Below, one piece after another: positions 11,332-25,200 of a stretch of 64,000 nt of DNA. Position 1 is the stretch's first letter. Each line of letters opens with the position of its first letter. The stretch is taken from the NCBI GenBank assembly GCA_013350335.1, contig CM023542.1, forward strand, positions 3,650,025 to 3,714,024. The letters are read 5' to 3'. The notes under the pieces were generated by a model, which had not been told where the DNA came from, searched no databases, and was given only the letters and a program-made list of their open reading frames with translations. The stretch is from Chimonanthus salicifolius (taxonomy: Eukaryota > Streptophyta > Magnoliopsida > Laurales > Calycanthaceae). The position numbers and the translations under genes were made by a program.

Positions 11332-11559
11332 GCAAAAATGTTAAGATGGACTAGGAAAATTATATTAAAAGGTAAAGTTAAAAACAATCAAAGATTAGAT
11401 TTGAAGATGACAACAACAAAAATTACTTTAATAAAAAAATCTTTATTTTGAACTTAAAAGACTGAATAAAATTTCAATTTAATTTTTTTAACGGACCATA
11501 GTACCCTAGATCTCTTGGAGCACTCAACAAATTTTCAGAACATTTGTAAGTGGGGTGAA

Positions 11560-11790
11560 AGTCAAACTCATAATTTTATTATCACAAATATCAGTTCTCA
11601 AGATATTAACGATGATGGATAATATCAGAATATTTTCAAATTCTCAGAATTTTATTAAAAAATTAATGGAAAATATCTCGCAAAAAATATTATATTTTAA
11701 AAATAAAAAATGCAAAAAATTAATAAGCAATTTACTGAGAATTTATCCGAATATTATCACAATATTATTATTATTGTATTTTTAATGTGA
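11560..11790 (-). repeat. Dispersed repeat, inverted copy of the sequence near 61440-61740
   Basis: ATCAGTTCTCAAGATATTAACG, then TTTTCAAATTCTCAGAATTTT, AAATTAATGGAAAATATCTCG and CAAAAAATATTATATTTT occur here. Their complements occur in the opposite order at 61560-61720. The family is unknown; no target duplication was identified. Confidence 0.5.
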
Positions 11791-11973
11791 TTTTATTGAA
11801 AATTTATTGTCGTACTAATAAATACATGTTATTATGGTAATGATATTTTACTGTGAAAAATAGTAATTGAGAGGTGGGAAGTTAATTCGAAATTAGTAAG
11901 GTAATACCGTTTTTGTCAATGATGATGGTATTACATGCGTGGCCCGATTATGACGCGCGCCACTGTGCGGGAC

Positions 11974-11980
11974 TATATAA
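11974..11980 (+). promoter_or_regulatory. Actin TATA box
   Basis: TATATAA in the context GACTATATAAGCG, about 30 bp before the pyrimidine-rich region (near 12005) where transcription probably begins. It lies at the boundary between AT-rich intergenic DNA and the CT-rich leader of the actin gene. Confidence 0.75.
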
Positions 11981-12004
11981 GCGTTGATTCTGTTGTGATG
12001 CCTC

Positions 12005-12129
12005 TCGTTTCCGGTCCCTTTGCTGATTGTCGTCTCCGAGAGAGAGAGAGAGATTGGAATCTGTCTCTCTCTGTTTTTTTCTAAGGCCATTATTCTTCTT
12101 CTGTTGCCGATCTCTACCATTGGATAAAG
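12005..12129 (+). other. Actin non-coding leader exon (5' UTR)
   Basis: CT- and GA-rich sequence typical of plant actin leaders. It ends GGATAAAG before a consensus donor GTACGT at 12130. The exact start is inferred from the TATA position. Confidence 0.6.
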
Positions 12130-14407
12130 GTACGTAGATCTTCTCTCAAGATCCCTGTTTCTGTTCGATTTCTGTGATGCGCTTTCTCGATGCAAATTTC
12201 GTCTTTTCTTTGAGCATCCGATTGGATTTGAAGATTTACAGGCTACTTTCTATTTTTTTTCTCGATTCCACCTCGTGTTTCTTTTGGAAATTCAGAGATC
12301 TGATCTCGGTTTATTTTTAAAAATCTAAAGGGATTTAATTTATTTTATTTTTTTTTGAAATTGTGAAGAGTTCTGGATTTAAGCGAATCTTGTCTTTCTA
12401 AGGTTTGATAGTTGGGCATATGCCTAAAGGTATCTTCTTGGGGTCTCAGATGGTTCTGGATCCATCTCCTCTACTTGTTCATATTCCATTGTGTGCCTGT
12501 TGGAGGTAGGACAGAGTACCAAAGCGCAGCTTCTCAGTGCTCAGTTCTAAACTCGTTGCCTCACCACTGCCAAGTTTGCGGGGGAGTATTAACGGACATG
12601 GGTGACTTTCCATAAGTGTGTGTCCCATTATTTGGTAGTTTCCCAATTATAAGATTGTAGTTGATTTGTTGATTGATTCTTTCCCCTTTAGAGGGACTTG
12701 TATTTTCTATATATACACTGTTAATTAGAGCAGTCAGTGAGCCAATTTACCAATTTATTTACTGTTTATCACAATTCAAGTTGGCCCATTGAAGACGTGT
12801 TGTCGAATCTAAATATGAGTTCTACTTGTATAGAAATTTAGAACCTGAAAAACCAGCCTCCAGGTGGATGTGTTAAATGGCTTTGAAGATGACGATAATG
12901 ACGAGTTCTGGGTCTTTGGTATCCTTATATATTTCTCTCTTGGATTTGACAATGTAGAAGGATGCGTATATGTCTTTCAGTCTAGGTTGCTGAAGGTTAG
13001 GCATTTTCAGATCCATCTTCTTCTCTTCCTTTCAGATGGGCGAGTTACTTGTTGTCCTTTAAGATTTTGTTCTCCTGGCCATATACTGATTTCAATTCTT
13101 TTTACCCTTATTATTGTTGCTGTTGTTGGTTTCATTCGTCATTATGTTCTATCAAGGCTTGTTATCGTATTCAACTCCAGGGCCCTATTTGGCAGCCTAG
13201 ATTTCTTCAGTTGGAAATCCTTGAAATATGTTATTGTTATGTAAGGCTGGAAGTCCACAAAACTTCAATTCCTCTCACTGCCATTTCCGACAAAGTAGAA
13301 AACTTGTTTTGTTGAAAATTGACATTTAGAATTTACTTTTTCCATAAAAGGCAACTTTCATGGAAAGGAAAATCTATTTCTCACAAAAAACAAGATGTCT
13401 TTTAATTTAAATCTTCCTTTTTGGGCAATTAAAGGTAAAGAAAAAAGAGTGAAAAGTACCATCTTCTTCAAAGACAAATCATGATATTGTACTTGTGCTA
13501 CCTGTAACTGAATAGTCCATTTTCAATGAGATTGTAAAACAATTTTTTTGGGCTACTTAACAGGGGTGAACTAGTGGCCTTTTAGTTGAGCCAGCGTTCT
13601 ACCCTCTTCTGTTACAGGCCTAAGTATCATATGCTGGATCCCACTGCAGAGGGGCAGTAAGTCGTATGCCTGATGGCTTGCACATGGATGATCAAAGATG
13701 AAACTGTATTAAACAATGTCTCATTGTGACAGAGAAATGTCCATTGATCTAATAGTTGGATAGATCCTTGGTGGGGCATACCCAATGAATGATCTGTTTT
13801 ATCAAATTCTTGCTTTACTGCATGTACGGGATGCTGGTTTGTGCAAAGTGTGTCAAACCAGATATTGCAGGCTACCCTTTTTATCATTTTACTTGCCAAT
13901 TGTTTTCCCTCTTGTACTTTAGAAGGTTATTTATTCTTTCTGGGATGTGAATACGTGATCCATGTATTATGAAGGTTCAATGTACAAATCATAGGTTTAC
14001 TCATTTGATGGTTTGTTTACCATCTAATGGCATTTTGTCAATTCACCAAGAACTTTTGCTTGCCTTCCAAAGGGATGCTAATAAATTAATAGTAAGGTAG
14101 TTCAGAGAATCAAACAAATGCAAATTTCGGTGGTTTCATTGCTTACTTGTTCATGATTGATTGGTCATGTATAATAATACCATGGTTTTGTATGGCACTA
14201 TGGCTAGACATTAAACTCCTGGGTAAAGTCTCTTCACAATTTCACTATTCTTCATTTCATCCTCATATTAATTAGTTGAAACCCACAAACAATTTGAAAG
14301 AACGAAAACAGAAGAATTTGTAAGCAATAAGTTAGCTGGAAGTTGATGAAGAAACATTCTTAAACAATGTTTACTAATGATATTTTTACATCATCTTTCT
14401 ATAGTAG
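12130..14407 (+). other. Actin leader intron, about 2.3 kb
   Basis: Donor GTACGT at 12130 and acceptor TAG at 14405-14407, which puts the splice junction 10 bp before the start codon, as in other plant actin genes. The acceptor could also be the ATAG three bases earlier. The intron is T-rich, as expected for leader introns that raise actin expression. Open frames inside it, such as those near 12412-12615 and 12864-13244, have no recognisable content. Confidence 0.65.
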
Positions 14408-14417
14408 GCTTCTAAAA

Positions 14418-15869
<1,452 letters not shown>

Positions 15870-17489
15870 GTTCCATTTGGTTGGTTGAGTTTATTTTCCC
15901 TAGTCTGAACATTGTTTGATTTTGTGGAACATTTTAATTTACTTGAGCGCATCCCCTAATATGGATAGCATCACAGTACGTTTGCTTGGTTATGAAGCCT
16001 TTGTTTTTGTTTTGCTTTTGTGGATCTGCATAGCCATATTTTTGGAAGTTGTGTTCGGGTTCTACTTATTTGTTGCTCGTTGCCTCTCAAATTTCCTATT
16101 TGAGTGAAACTCAAAACTTCTCGCAATGGTTAGGTGAGTTACAATTTTCAGTTGAAATTAATCTTTTGGTCTTTAGGGAAGTCATATCAACTATCTTGAT
16201 CAATAGATAACATTACTGAAATTTCTAAAATATGATAAAAAATTGAGCCGAAAATTGTGAAATATGATCCAAATTTTATAAATTTGATTGAAGTATCAAT
16301 CAAAATCTGACAAATATCAGTCAATATAATTTTTTCTTTAAAAATTTGCCAATATTTTGAAATTTATAGCCAATCCAATATTATGGATGGAGTGGTGAAG
16401 GGCAATTTTACAGTTTTTTGAAGTGCTAATGTGGTAATAATGAATATGCAGTCCACACTAAACTTACTTCAATTATTCCTTGTGTAATTCGAATATGCTT
16501 TTGTGATAACTGAATGCCTTTGATGTCACCTAAAAGTTGAATTAAAAAAGTGATGTTAATAGAATTTAATTATCACCAATATTTTAAAAAATTGTGCACT
16601 AGGAAAGGTAATAGAAAAATAAAAAAATAAAAATTTATTGTGAGCATATTTTAATTTGAAAAATAAATCTCTGCGTAGAGTATTAAATCATCAAATGCAA
16701 AAAAAAAAAAAAAAACACTATATGGATAAAATATATCAAAATTTTAAAAAATATTCAGAAATCTATAAAATGGAAAACCAACATAAGCAAATACCTAATA
16801 TAAAATTCATTTTCTCTAGTGCTCTATAATGACATGTATCTTCCATTACAAATTATGAATCATTTAAAAAAAAATCAATTTCATGAAATGTTGAATTTTT
16901 TTATGAAAGTCATACCAATATCATACAAACTATATTTATCATATTAAGCATATCCATTCAATTGCGTAAACCTCCAATATCATTTTATTATATTTTTTCT
17001 ACAAAAACTACTAAGTAGGAGTGCAAAATTCAGTATCGACCTGATATTTAGACCCCTACTAACAAGTGTGAGATTGTCTTATAGCAAAAAAATTAAAAAT
17101 TGATAAAAATAATTTAAAAAAAAGGACAAATCTAAAGACAAATGAGGTTGAAATGGAAAATACTTTTCACATGAAAAACTTATTTCTATACTTTTCTAAA
17201 TCATACCTGATACAAAATTCAGAACAAAAATAGTAAAAGGGCCATTTCAAATTTCAATCACTGGCTGAAGTCGTGCTCCGACCACCGATTGACCATGTCT
17301 TGATCGAATGAACTTGGTCAGCTCGTTTTGCAATTTTAAGACTTTTTTGAATTAGGCCCCTCTCAATTAACTACTATTGTTCATTATAAGAGCTATTTTT
17401 TAAAAATAATAATAATAATTTATAAGATCTATTTTTTCATGACATGTTTCTAAAGGGCTGCCACCTACCGAAAGTTTAAGAAAACTCAG
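15870..17489. other. Actin 3' flank and AT-rich intergenic DNA
   Basis: The first few hundred bases are T-rich and should contain the actin 3' UTR; I could not pin a single poly(A) site. From about 16190 the DNA is very AT-rich with TATCAGTCAATAT-like words that may be decayed MITE material. A 45-bp remnant near 16998-17054 ends GATATTTAGACCCCTA like the hAT-type MITEs. No gene seen. Confidence 0.55.
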
Positions 17490-17608
17490 ACCACCAACGG
17501 CACTTACCAACTAACTTCATATGCACCGAGTGAGTATGAGACTCAAACTCGAGACCTCTAGTTCTTGAACCAAAGTGTCTGCCAGTTGAACTGAACTACT
17601 CCATACAA
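17490..17608 (-). mobile_element. tRNA-derived SINE
   Basis: The minus strand has an A-box-like TAGTTCAGTTCAACTGGCAG and, about 40 bp on, a B-box-like GGTCTCGAGTTTGAGTCTC. This is the internal pol III promoter arrangement of plant SINEs. It sits just beyond the MINDY3 gene 3' end. It is too diverged to be a functional tRNA. Confidence 0.6.
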
Positions 17609-18400
17609 GGTATGCTAATAACAACAATGTTATGCGACCAAAACTAGTAAGATTTTGTTCTTAATAAAAATGAAAGCGAGTAACTTAAAAAGTTACTTGA
17701 CATCACAAAGAAGGTGAGAATTTGTAGTCAACAGTTTCACCAAACCACCGGCATGGCATGACTAATGCAGCATTGCAATGACAGATACAGCATCAAGAAA
17801 GGATCTGAAGTTCAAATGATGTAATTCAATAAGTGTTGTCACCACCAGAAACTGGTAGATCAAAATATTGTCTGTCATCAAGAGCACTTGAAAATGAAAA
17901 TGAAAATTCCCTGTAAATTCTCCAGTTGGCAATTCTCAGTTCCTCACAATCCATAAAGGAAAAAATCGCTGAGCATTTATGAACAAGTTTTAGTATCATT
18001 CATCATCCCGTACATTTTACCTCGCCATCTATAAATCTTGAAAGCTTTACTAAAATGAACGAAGCATTTTGCATATAGCAACAAATTCAGTTGAAAGTTC
18101 GATTTGAAAAAGAAAGAAAGAAAGAAATTACACATCCAATTGAGATAGTACAGTCCACAAATGGCTGAAGAATTCTTAGAACTGTTACACTGGTAAACAT
18201 CAGTATAATGGCAATGTATAGATTCAACTGTCGATGACGTCAAGCAAGATTTCCCTGCCCACTGGTTGCTGAGTACATTAAACAGGTCATCCTTTCCTTC
18301 TCTGCTCAACCGTCCCAATTTCTGATCTTTACAACCACAGATTACATGGACCTTTTTGGGGCACTTACTTGCTCAGTCTGGACTTTTAAAGCGCATAGCC

Positions 18401-19219
18401 TCAGACTATACTGGGGGCATCTCCAATCCAACTGCAAACAGCTCGAGGCCAGCGCGTTCTAATGCAGTCAACCAATGGTGCATGCTGTGAAGGTTCAGGT
18501 TGATTCACCTCCACAACACCTTCTTTCCCACTCTGTTCATTACTAGAACTGGGTACAACATCTGCCATAAATTCCTCAGGTGTCCATTTTGGTGGAACTG
18601 AGACTTTCAACTTTGAAAGCCTCGGTCTCTGCAGTGGACTCTCCCCTCCTGTCGCTTGGCTGCCATTTGGTACTGACTTGGCAATGCCATTGAAATGGTA
18701 GAGATCAAACTGCTTCTTGCCCATTTGACCAGTTGAATCCTTCAGTCCTCCTAAACTTTTGTCCAACTCCAGTAAAACCTGCCAAAACTCGCTCCATACA
18801 ATGAAACCGGTACTGCAAAGGTGATCAACCTTTTCAGGCGGCAAGTTTATGTTTGTTTCTCGGAGGACTTGTTGGAGACCTTCCACGCTGATGAAACCTC
18901 CTCCACCACTTTGGTCTTGTGCATCAAATGCCCTCCTAATCTGTGATTCTCGTGCTTCCAGCTCATTTTCATCTTGAACACTGGTTTCGAGAGCAAAAAG
19001 AACTGTATAATGGGATTCACTTCCCACCACCCATATTGGCCACTTTGGACATTTCAGGAACTGGCCAACCTTGCAGAAATTGAGTGATTCAAGGAGTGTA
19101 AGGAAGCCAACATCCACATTGGTGGGAATGCCTTTGAGACACATGCCACCACCAAGATCCATCCTGCCGTCAAATACATTTGGGACAGCCTGCCCGCAAA
19201 GCAGGAGGTTCACAATTTC
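18401..19219 (-). CDS. MINDY3: MINDY3-like exon 7 and stop
   Basis: Residues 342-613, including NLLLCGQAVPNVFDG, the KCPKWPIWVVGSESHYTVLF region with the catalytic His, the EF-hand-like insert, and the C-terminal tail ending GDAPSIV. Acceptor AACAG. Confidence 0.93.
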   Translation of the reverse strand, partial: EIVNLLLCGQAVPNVFDGRMDLGGGMCLKGIPTNVDVGFLTLLESLNFCKVGQFLKCPKWPIWVVGSESHYTVLFALETSVQDENELEARESQIRRAFDAQDQSGGGGFISVEGLQQVLRETNINLPPEKVDHLCSTGFIVWSEFWQVLLELDKSLGGLKDSTGQMGKKQFDLYHFNGIAKSVPNGSQATGGESPLQRPRLSKLKVSVPPKWTPEEFMADVVPSSSNEQSGKEGVVEVNQPEPSQHAPLVDCIRTRWPRAVCSWIGDAPSIV

Positions 19220-22200
19220 CTGTTAAATAACAGGAAGAACAACAGTGAATTTTCATCAAATGTCACCTTATGCATTAATGTACTTTGTTGAATGCTACTA
19301 TCTAAAATAAGAAGTAAATGACCCATCATATCTGGTGTACTGGTTGGGCTATATTGCCTCCATGCCTAGAAATTCAGGGATTGATCCATGTGGTACACAG
19401 CTAAACAAAAATAATGATGATGATAGCAACAACAAGAATACAATCAAGGTCTGAATATTACAGTGATCCATAAGTACCTGTGAGGCATGTCCAAATGGCA
19501 TAGTGACTAACGGCAAGCTAGGATCATCCCTGTCTGCTTGAACAGACTCCTACAACATGATGGAATATATGTGTGTCAACATTATGAAGTCTCAATGAAC
19601 CCACATAAAAAAATAATACAGCAACTATTCTCCAAGAAATAGGTAGCCAACAGAATCATAAACAAAAAGAAACTAAATAGAACATTAGAAGCATATAATG
19701 AAAATTTGGCAGATTAGATATATAAAGCATAAATACACAAAAATAAAGGCTGGCGAAGGCGACTCAAGAATTTGAAAACTGGATAAATCTGGATGCTTTT
19801 CTGTCAAGTTCTTTTTTGATAGGTGTTCCAACAGTTGTCCCTCTCCATTGGTCAATCTGGCTATCTGGGCTTCTCTAGCACCTCCTTGGGCTATAGGCTT
19901 TAGTTGGATAGCTGGTCTCAACAAGACTCTTACTAGGGATAATATTCAAAAGAGGCACTGCATTATGGTTAGCTGTTGCCCCCTCGTATTCAAGCCTCCG
20001 AGAATGTTAATCACCTCTCGTCCATTGCATGCTCTCGTCCAAAGTCTGGACATCCATTGATCTTTTTGACATTCAGCAGGTCATGCCTGCTTCCTTAGAT
20101 CAATTATTCTACTCTTGAATGTTCTTTAGTGGATCCAACAGTTTCAGTATAATGGTGGTGCCTTTTCTTCTTAGCAATCATCTGATTTGCAGTCGTCTGG
20201 TCCATCTGGAGCGAATGGAATAATCATGTTTTAAGAAACAAAACTGAAACGTTCCATCATATCACCTTTCGTGCCAAAACTTAACACATTTTTTGGGCTT
20301 CCTCTGACAAAGAATTTATTGGTATCTCAAAGAGTGATCTGTCCCGTGCTTGGAAAAAGAGCAACAGTTCCTACCCTGTTTTTATTTTTTATGCTTTATC
20401 TGAGGTGCTTGTATTATCCTCTCTATTCTGAGTAATGCATGTACCATTTGCACATCTTGTGCCCCTTTGAAATAATATTTTGTTATGACTACACACACAC
20501 ACAAACAATAATGGATTAAATGGGATCCATTCCACCCCCCTACCCTACCCGTTGTGAATTGCATACGTACCCATTTGACTTTAAAAGCCCATTGGTCTAA
20601 CCTGATGAAATTGCACTTTTAGATAAATGTGAAAATTTGACGGCCTTAAAAAACATGGCTTCTCTTATCGAATAAAGATGAAATTTTATAGACACCATAC
20701 ACAAACCAAGGCCTTTAAACCAATCCATCCATGTGGGCTTACGTGGGGCCATAAGAGATTCGGTGCTTTTGCACCACACTTTGGTGCAAACAGCCTGATG
20801 GTCCCACATGGATAGGTAGGTTTGAAAAGCCTTGACTTGAATATGACACCTAAATTTTTGTCTCGATTGGATAAATGAAGCCACATTTTTTAATGCCCTC
20901 AAAATTTTATATGTATCTATCGTTGGAAGTCATCGGGTTAGACCAAAGGGCTTTTAAAAGACAAATTGGGTACGGATGCAATTCATTGAGGTAGGTAAGT
21001 GTGAGGGAAAATGGATTTATTGGGTCCACTATGGGTAGTACAAACCAAAGTTTGCATAAAAACTTCATACAAACTAGTTTGTTTGTGAACATTGTTACAT
21101 ACAAGTATGTATGTTATATAACAATGATCTCTTAAAAATAGTTCTCATGGGAACTTTGTTTTGTAGGTCCTACACTAAACCTAATGGATCCAATTCCCCC
21201 CCACACCCACCTACACCCTATGATTTGCGTTTGTATCCAAGGATCACCCGCAAACAAGTTTGCACCAATGTTTGGTGCGAACAGCCCTATGGCCGCACTT
21301 GGGCCCACATGGATGGGTGGGTTTGAAAGGCCTTGGCTTTCATATGGTGCTTATAAGATTTCACCTTGATTGGATAAGAGAATTCATTTTTTTAAGATCT
21401 TCAATATTTCACATTTATTTAACAACGGAAACCCATCAAGTTAGGTCAATGGTCTTTAAAAGTCAAATTGGTGTCAAAATGGGTATGGGTGCAATTCACA
21501 AGAAATAGGTGGATGTGAGGGGGAGAATGGATCCATTGGATCCACTAGGGGTTCCACAATACAAAGTTTTACACCGAACTTCATGAAAATTCGTTTGCGG
21601 ATGATCCTCTATAATGGGCTGGTCAGATCCATGAAATTAAAAAGAAATAGATGGAAATCATGAAACTTATATTTCCTAAAAATTACACATTTCATTTGAA
21701 AAACTGTTAAAGTACTACGTGTTGTGATTATAGGAACTCAGTAATCTGCATGCTACATAAGTTTCTGAAAATGAACAGTAAATTCACAAGTGCAAAACAT
21801 TAAAAAGGTGGGTTCCACATGGATGGATTATGCTCCATGTAATGCTTCAATGGGGGATAAATCTTGCATTTCAATCCAGTGCATACAGAAATCACTGGTT
21901 GAGAGTATCAACACTAGTTCACATTGAATAGAACTCCATGGATCAGGTAGTTAACATCTTGGCACTTGTTCGAATTTTTGGACATTGGTGATTCAAGATG
22001 GAATTCACCACATGAGCAATTCATGTTAAGTGAATGAGGCCCACCTACACTTTATACTTTAGAATCGAATTTGCAATCTCATTCTCTCACGCCAAGAACA
22101 AAGTCCTGCCATGGGCATAGCCAACCAAACACGGTCAGGAATATGCTTCCACACAGTGAAAGAGTTGCTTGAAAATAACTTTTGTAAGCAATAAGAATTT

Positions 22201-25200
22201 TTTTTCTGATGGTTTTGTAATTATAGATGAAGGTGCAGAACAAGCAAAGCCAGTTAAGAAAAATTTCCAGCACAAGAAAACCAGACGGATTTGAATGTAA
22301 CTAGCTAGACTAATTTGAATATAGTTAGTTTAGGGAAGCTTTCTCAGTGTGGGTATTGAGGAGTCCTTGGTTAATCTCATTGTGGAGGGAGATTTGGCTA
22401 ATGTCATTCCTTGGGCTTCTGGTAGGAGGAAACCTCCTTGGAGGTTGCTCATGGTGGTGAGAGAGACCATCACCCTTTGTAAGAAGAATGATATATCTTT
22501 AAGGCAGGTTATGTCAACCAATGGGGTGGTAGACTCTTACCCAAATTGGGGGTGGATTATAGCAAGGGAGTTGTGGGACATCTGTATATTTTGTTTAATT
22601 TTTGTCTATATATGCATTGGGATAGGCTATTTTCAACACAACTTCTCTCTCCATTTACCTTTCAAAAAATAAGTACGGCTCTCTTATATTTATGTTTTGC
22701 TTATTAACAAATTTTTTGTGATTTTTCAAAAAAAAAAAAAAAAGGGTTTTTGAGACTTCTCGTTCAAAGAAGAATGATGGCAGTGGAATACTCAACAACA
22801 ATCCGCATGGGCCATAAAAATGTTAAGGTAAAGGATTGTGATTCCAAAGAATATAAATCATACACAATTGATGATGTTGGAAATTTTATGAAAATGAAAA
22901 GATGTGTAGATGGTGGAGGACCAATGTGTTGATGGCAAGAGTAACCACCTCTCTCTCAAGTTGGAAATGACTTCGATTTTGTAAGCAAAAAGTCGCAGAC
23001 TTTAGAAAAAACTCTCTCATGTAGAGAAGCATCAGTCAAGATAACCAATGTGTAGATGCCCTTTTCTGCTGCACAAAGCATTTGGACCAAAACACTCTCA
23101 TGTAGAGAAGCATCAATCCAAATAACTATGAGTAATTTGGGTTTAAGGTTTTTCAGACTTGTCATTCAAAGAAATCTCCCTCTCTGGAGACAACTTTCAA
23201 GTAATGACAACATCAATAGACATCAATAAAAATGACAATCTGGTAATGGGCAGGAGGGAGGAATGGATCAATATCTGCTTGCAACTGAGACCTTGAACAG
23301 TGTGTGAAGACCGTGACAGGGATTAGACCATTGTCAACAAGATGCCATAAGGAAAGATTTGTGAAGGAAGCTTTTCAAAAGAGGATGTGTTTATATTTTT
23401 TCCTTTCTTTTTTTTTTAAATAAAAGCCACTTTGCTGATGATGAATTACAGTCATACATAAACCTGATTTCCTTGAGGGACTTTGAAGAGGACCTCCACA
23501 GAACCTTGGTAAGACTCCTAGGGGACAATCAGATGTGACTGGAGGAGGAAGACAAGTGGATTTGGGCTAAAGATCCATGAGGATCCTTTTTGATAAAATA
23601 TATCCCTAAAACATCAAACTCTCAGACCCTAATTCCCCGCCTGAATGTAACCCGCCTAGAATAATAAGATCCCCCTAGGATCCAGGTCTTTGTGTGGGCA
23701 GCTTTGAAAAGGAAGAATCTCAGTGAGACGTGACCTCAGGAGGAGAGGTGTTCTCCCAGAAGGAGCTTCGGAAATTTGTCCGCTAGACAATAGACCACTT
23801 GTTATGTAGATGCCAGTTCAAGAGGGACGTTTGGCATCTTTTCCTGAACCTATTTGATTGTTCATGGGCCTTAGGGAGTTGCGTGGGGGATGTCGTTTCT
23901 AAGTAGTCTGGAGGTCCCTTTAGAGGCAGACATAGGGTGGCAGTAGAGACTGGTTCCAGCAGCTGTCCTTTGGGCAGTTTGGAATGAGGGAAATGAGAGG
24001 ATTTTTAAGGAAAGGCGAGGCTTATAGGAGAAGTATTTGAAAAGGCCAACGTGGCATTTAATAGGTTGGCTATCCACTAGCAAGGAGTTTGCTGGTCTAT
24101 CACCAGAGGACTTCTATCTACCATGGGAAGGGTGCATCAGGGGGATTAGTAAGGATAGAAAACTTATGGTGCGGTGGTTGGCACCAACACAAGGTCTGTG
24201 CAAATTCAACGTGGACGGGGCAGCAAAAGGCAAACCTGGTCCTGCATGAATAGGGAGAGTGATCCATGATTACAAGGGCAGGATGACACTAGCGTTCTCT
24301 AAGCCTATACATATTATGGAATCAAATAAGGCAAAGCTGAGAGCAATCAGGAGCATCCATTAGATTTGATCTAGATTCGGGAATGGCAACCTCATTGTCG
24401 AAGGCGACTCCACTAATGCCATCTCCTGGGCTAGTAGGAGGGCCCCTCATGGAAACTGGTAAACATTGTGAGGAACATTAGGAGGTTGAGTAGGCGGAGA
24501 GGAATCACCTTCACACATATAGCTCGGTCTACAAACAATGTTGTAGACTTCCAAGCTAGGGTTGGAGTGCAAAAGCAGAGACCATCATTGGTGCTTTTAT
24601 GATCTACTATTTCAGGTATATGTGGTTATGTATACTTGCTTTTACTAAAGTTTTTTTAGGAGCATTACATATATAGGCTCCTTCTATTTAATCTCTGCGT
24701 ACTCTTCATGTAGCCACGTATAAGCCTCTTATACTAGGCATCTTTCTCTTTTGTACCTTCTGTTTTGAATTAATGAAATTACCTGTCATCATTTCATATA
24801 TATATAAACCTGATTTTATCCTCTTCATGAGAGACAGTCTCAAATTTAGTGGCATGAAACTTTTGGTAACTTCACAATTAAATCACTTTATCAGTTGACT
24901 ACTAAAAACCAGCTAGTTCCGAGGACTTCACTCTCAGCTTGAAAACAATTAAGAGTAATGCTAAGGAGACTGCCTCTCTCTCTCCACTATGTGGAGTACA
25001 CCTGTTCAACACATACACATGGCAGCATCCTTTTGCATTCCAACCTCACAACCAGTTTACCATGAGATGCTTGTCTCCAACGCGTTACTCTCTCTCAACC
25101 AGTTGTTCAGCTATGAAACAACTCTTAAGGGGCACATATTTAGATCTTATCTATCAAGCTTATTATTTATTATAGGTTACACCCTTAGTGATTAAGTGAG

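Noticed and set aside
20522..21612. CRISPR-like or centromeric satellite array
   Set aside because: Only two copies, organised as hairpins, without regular spacers.
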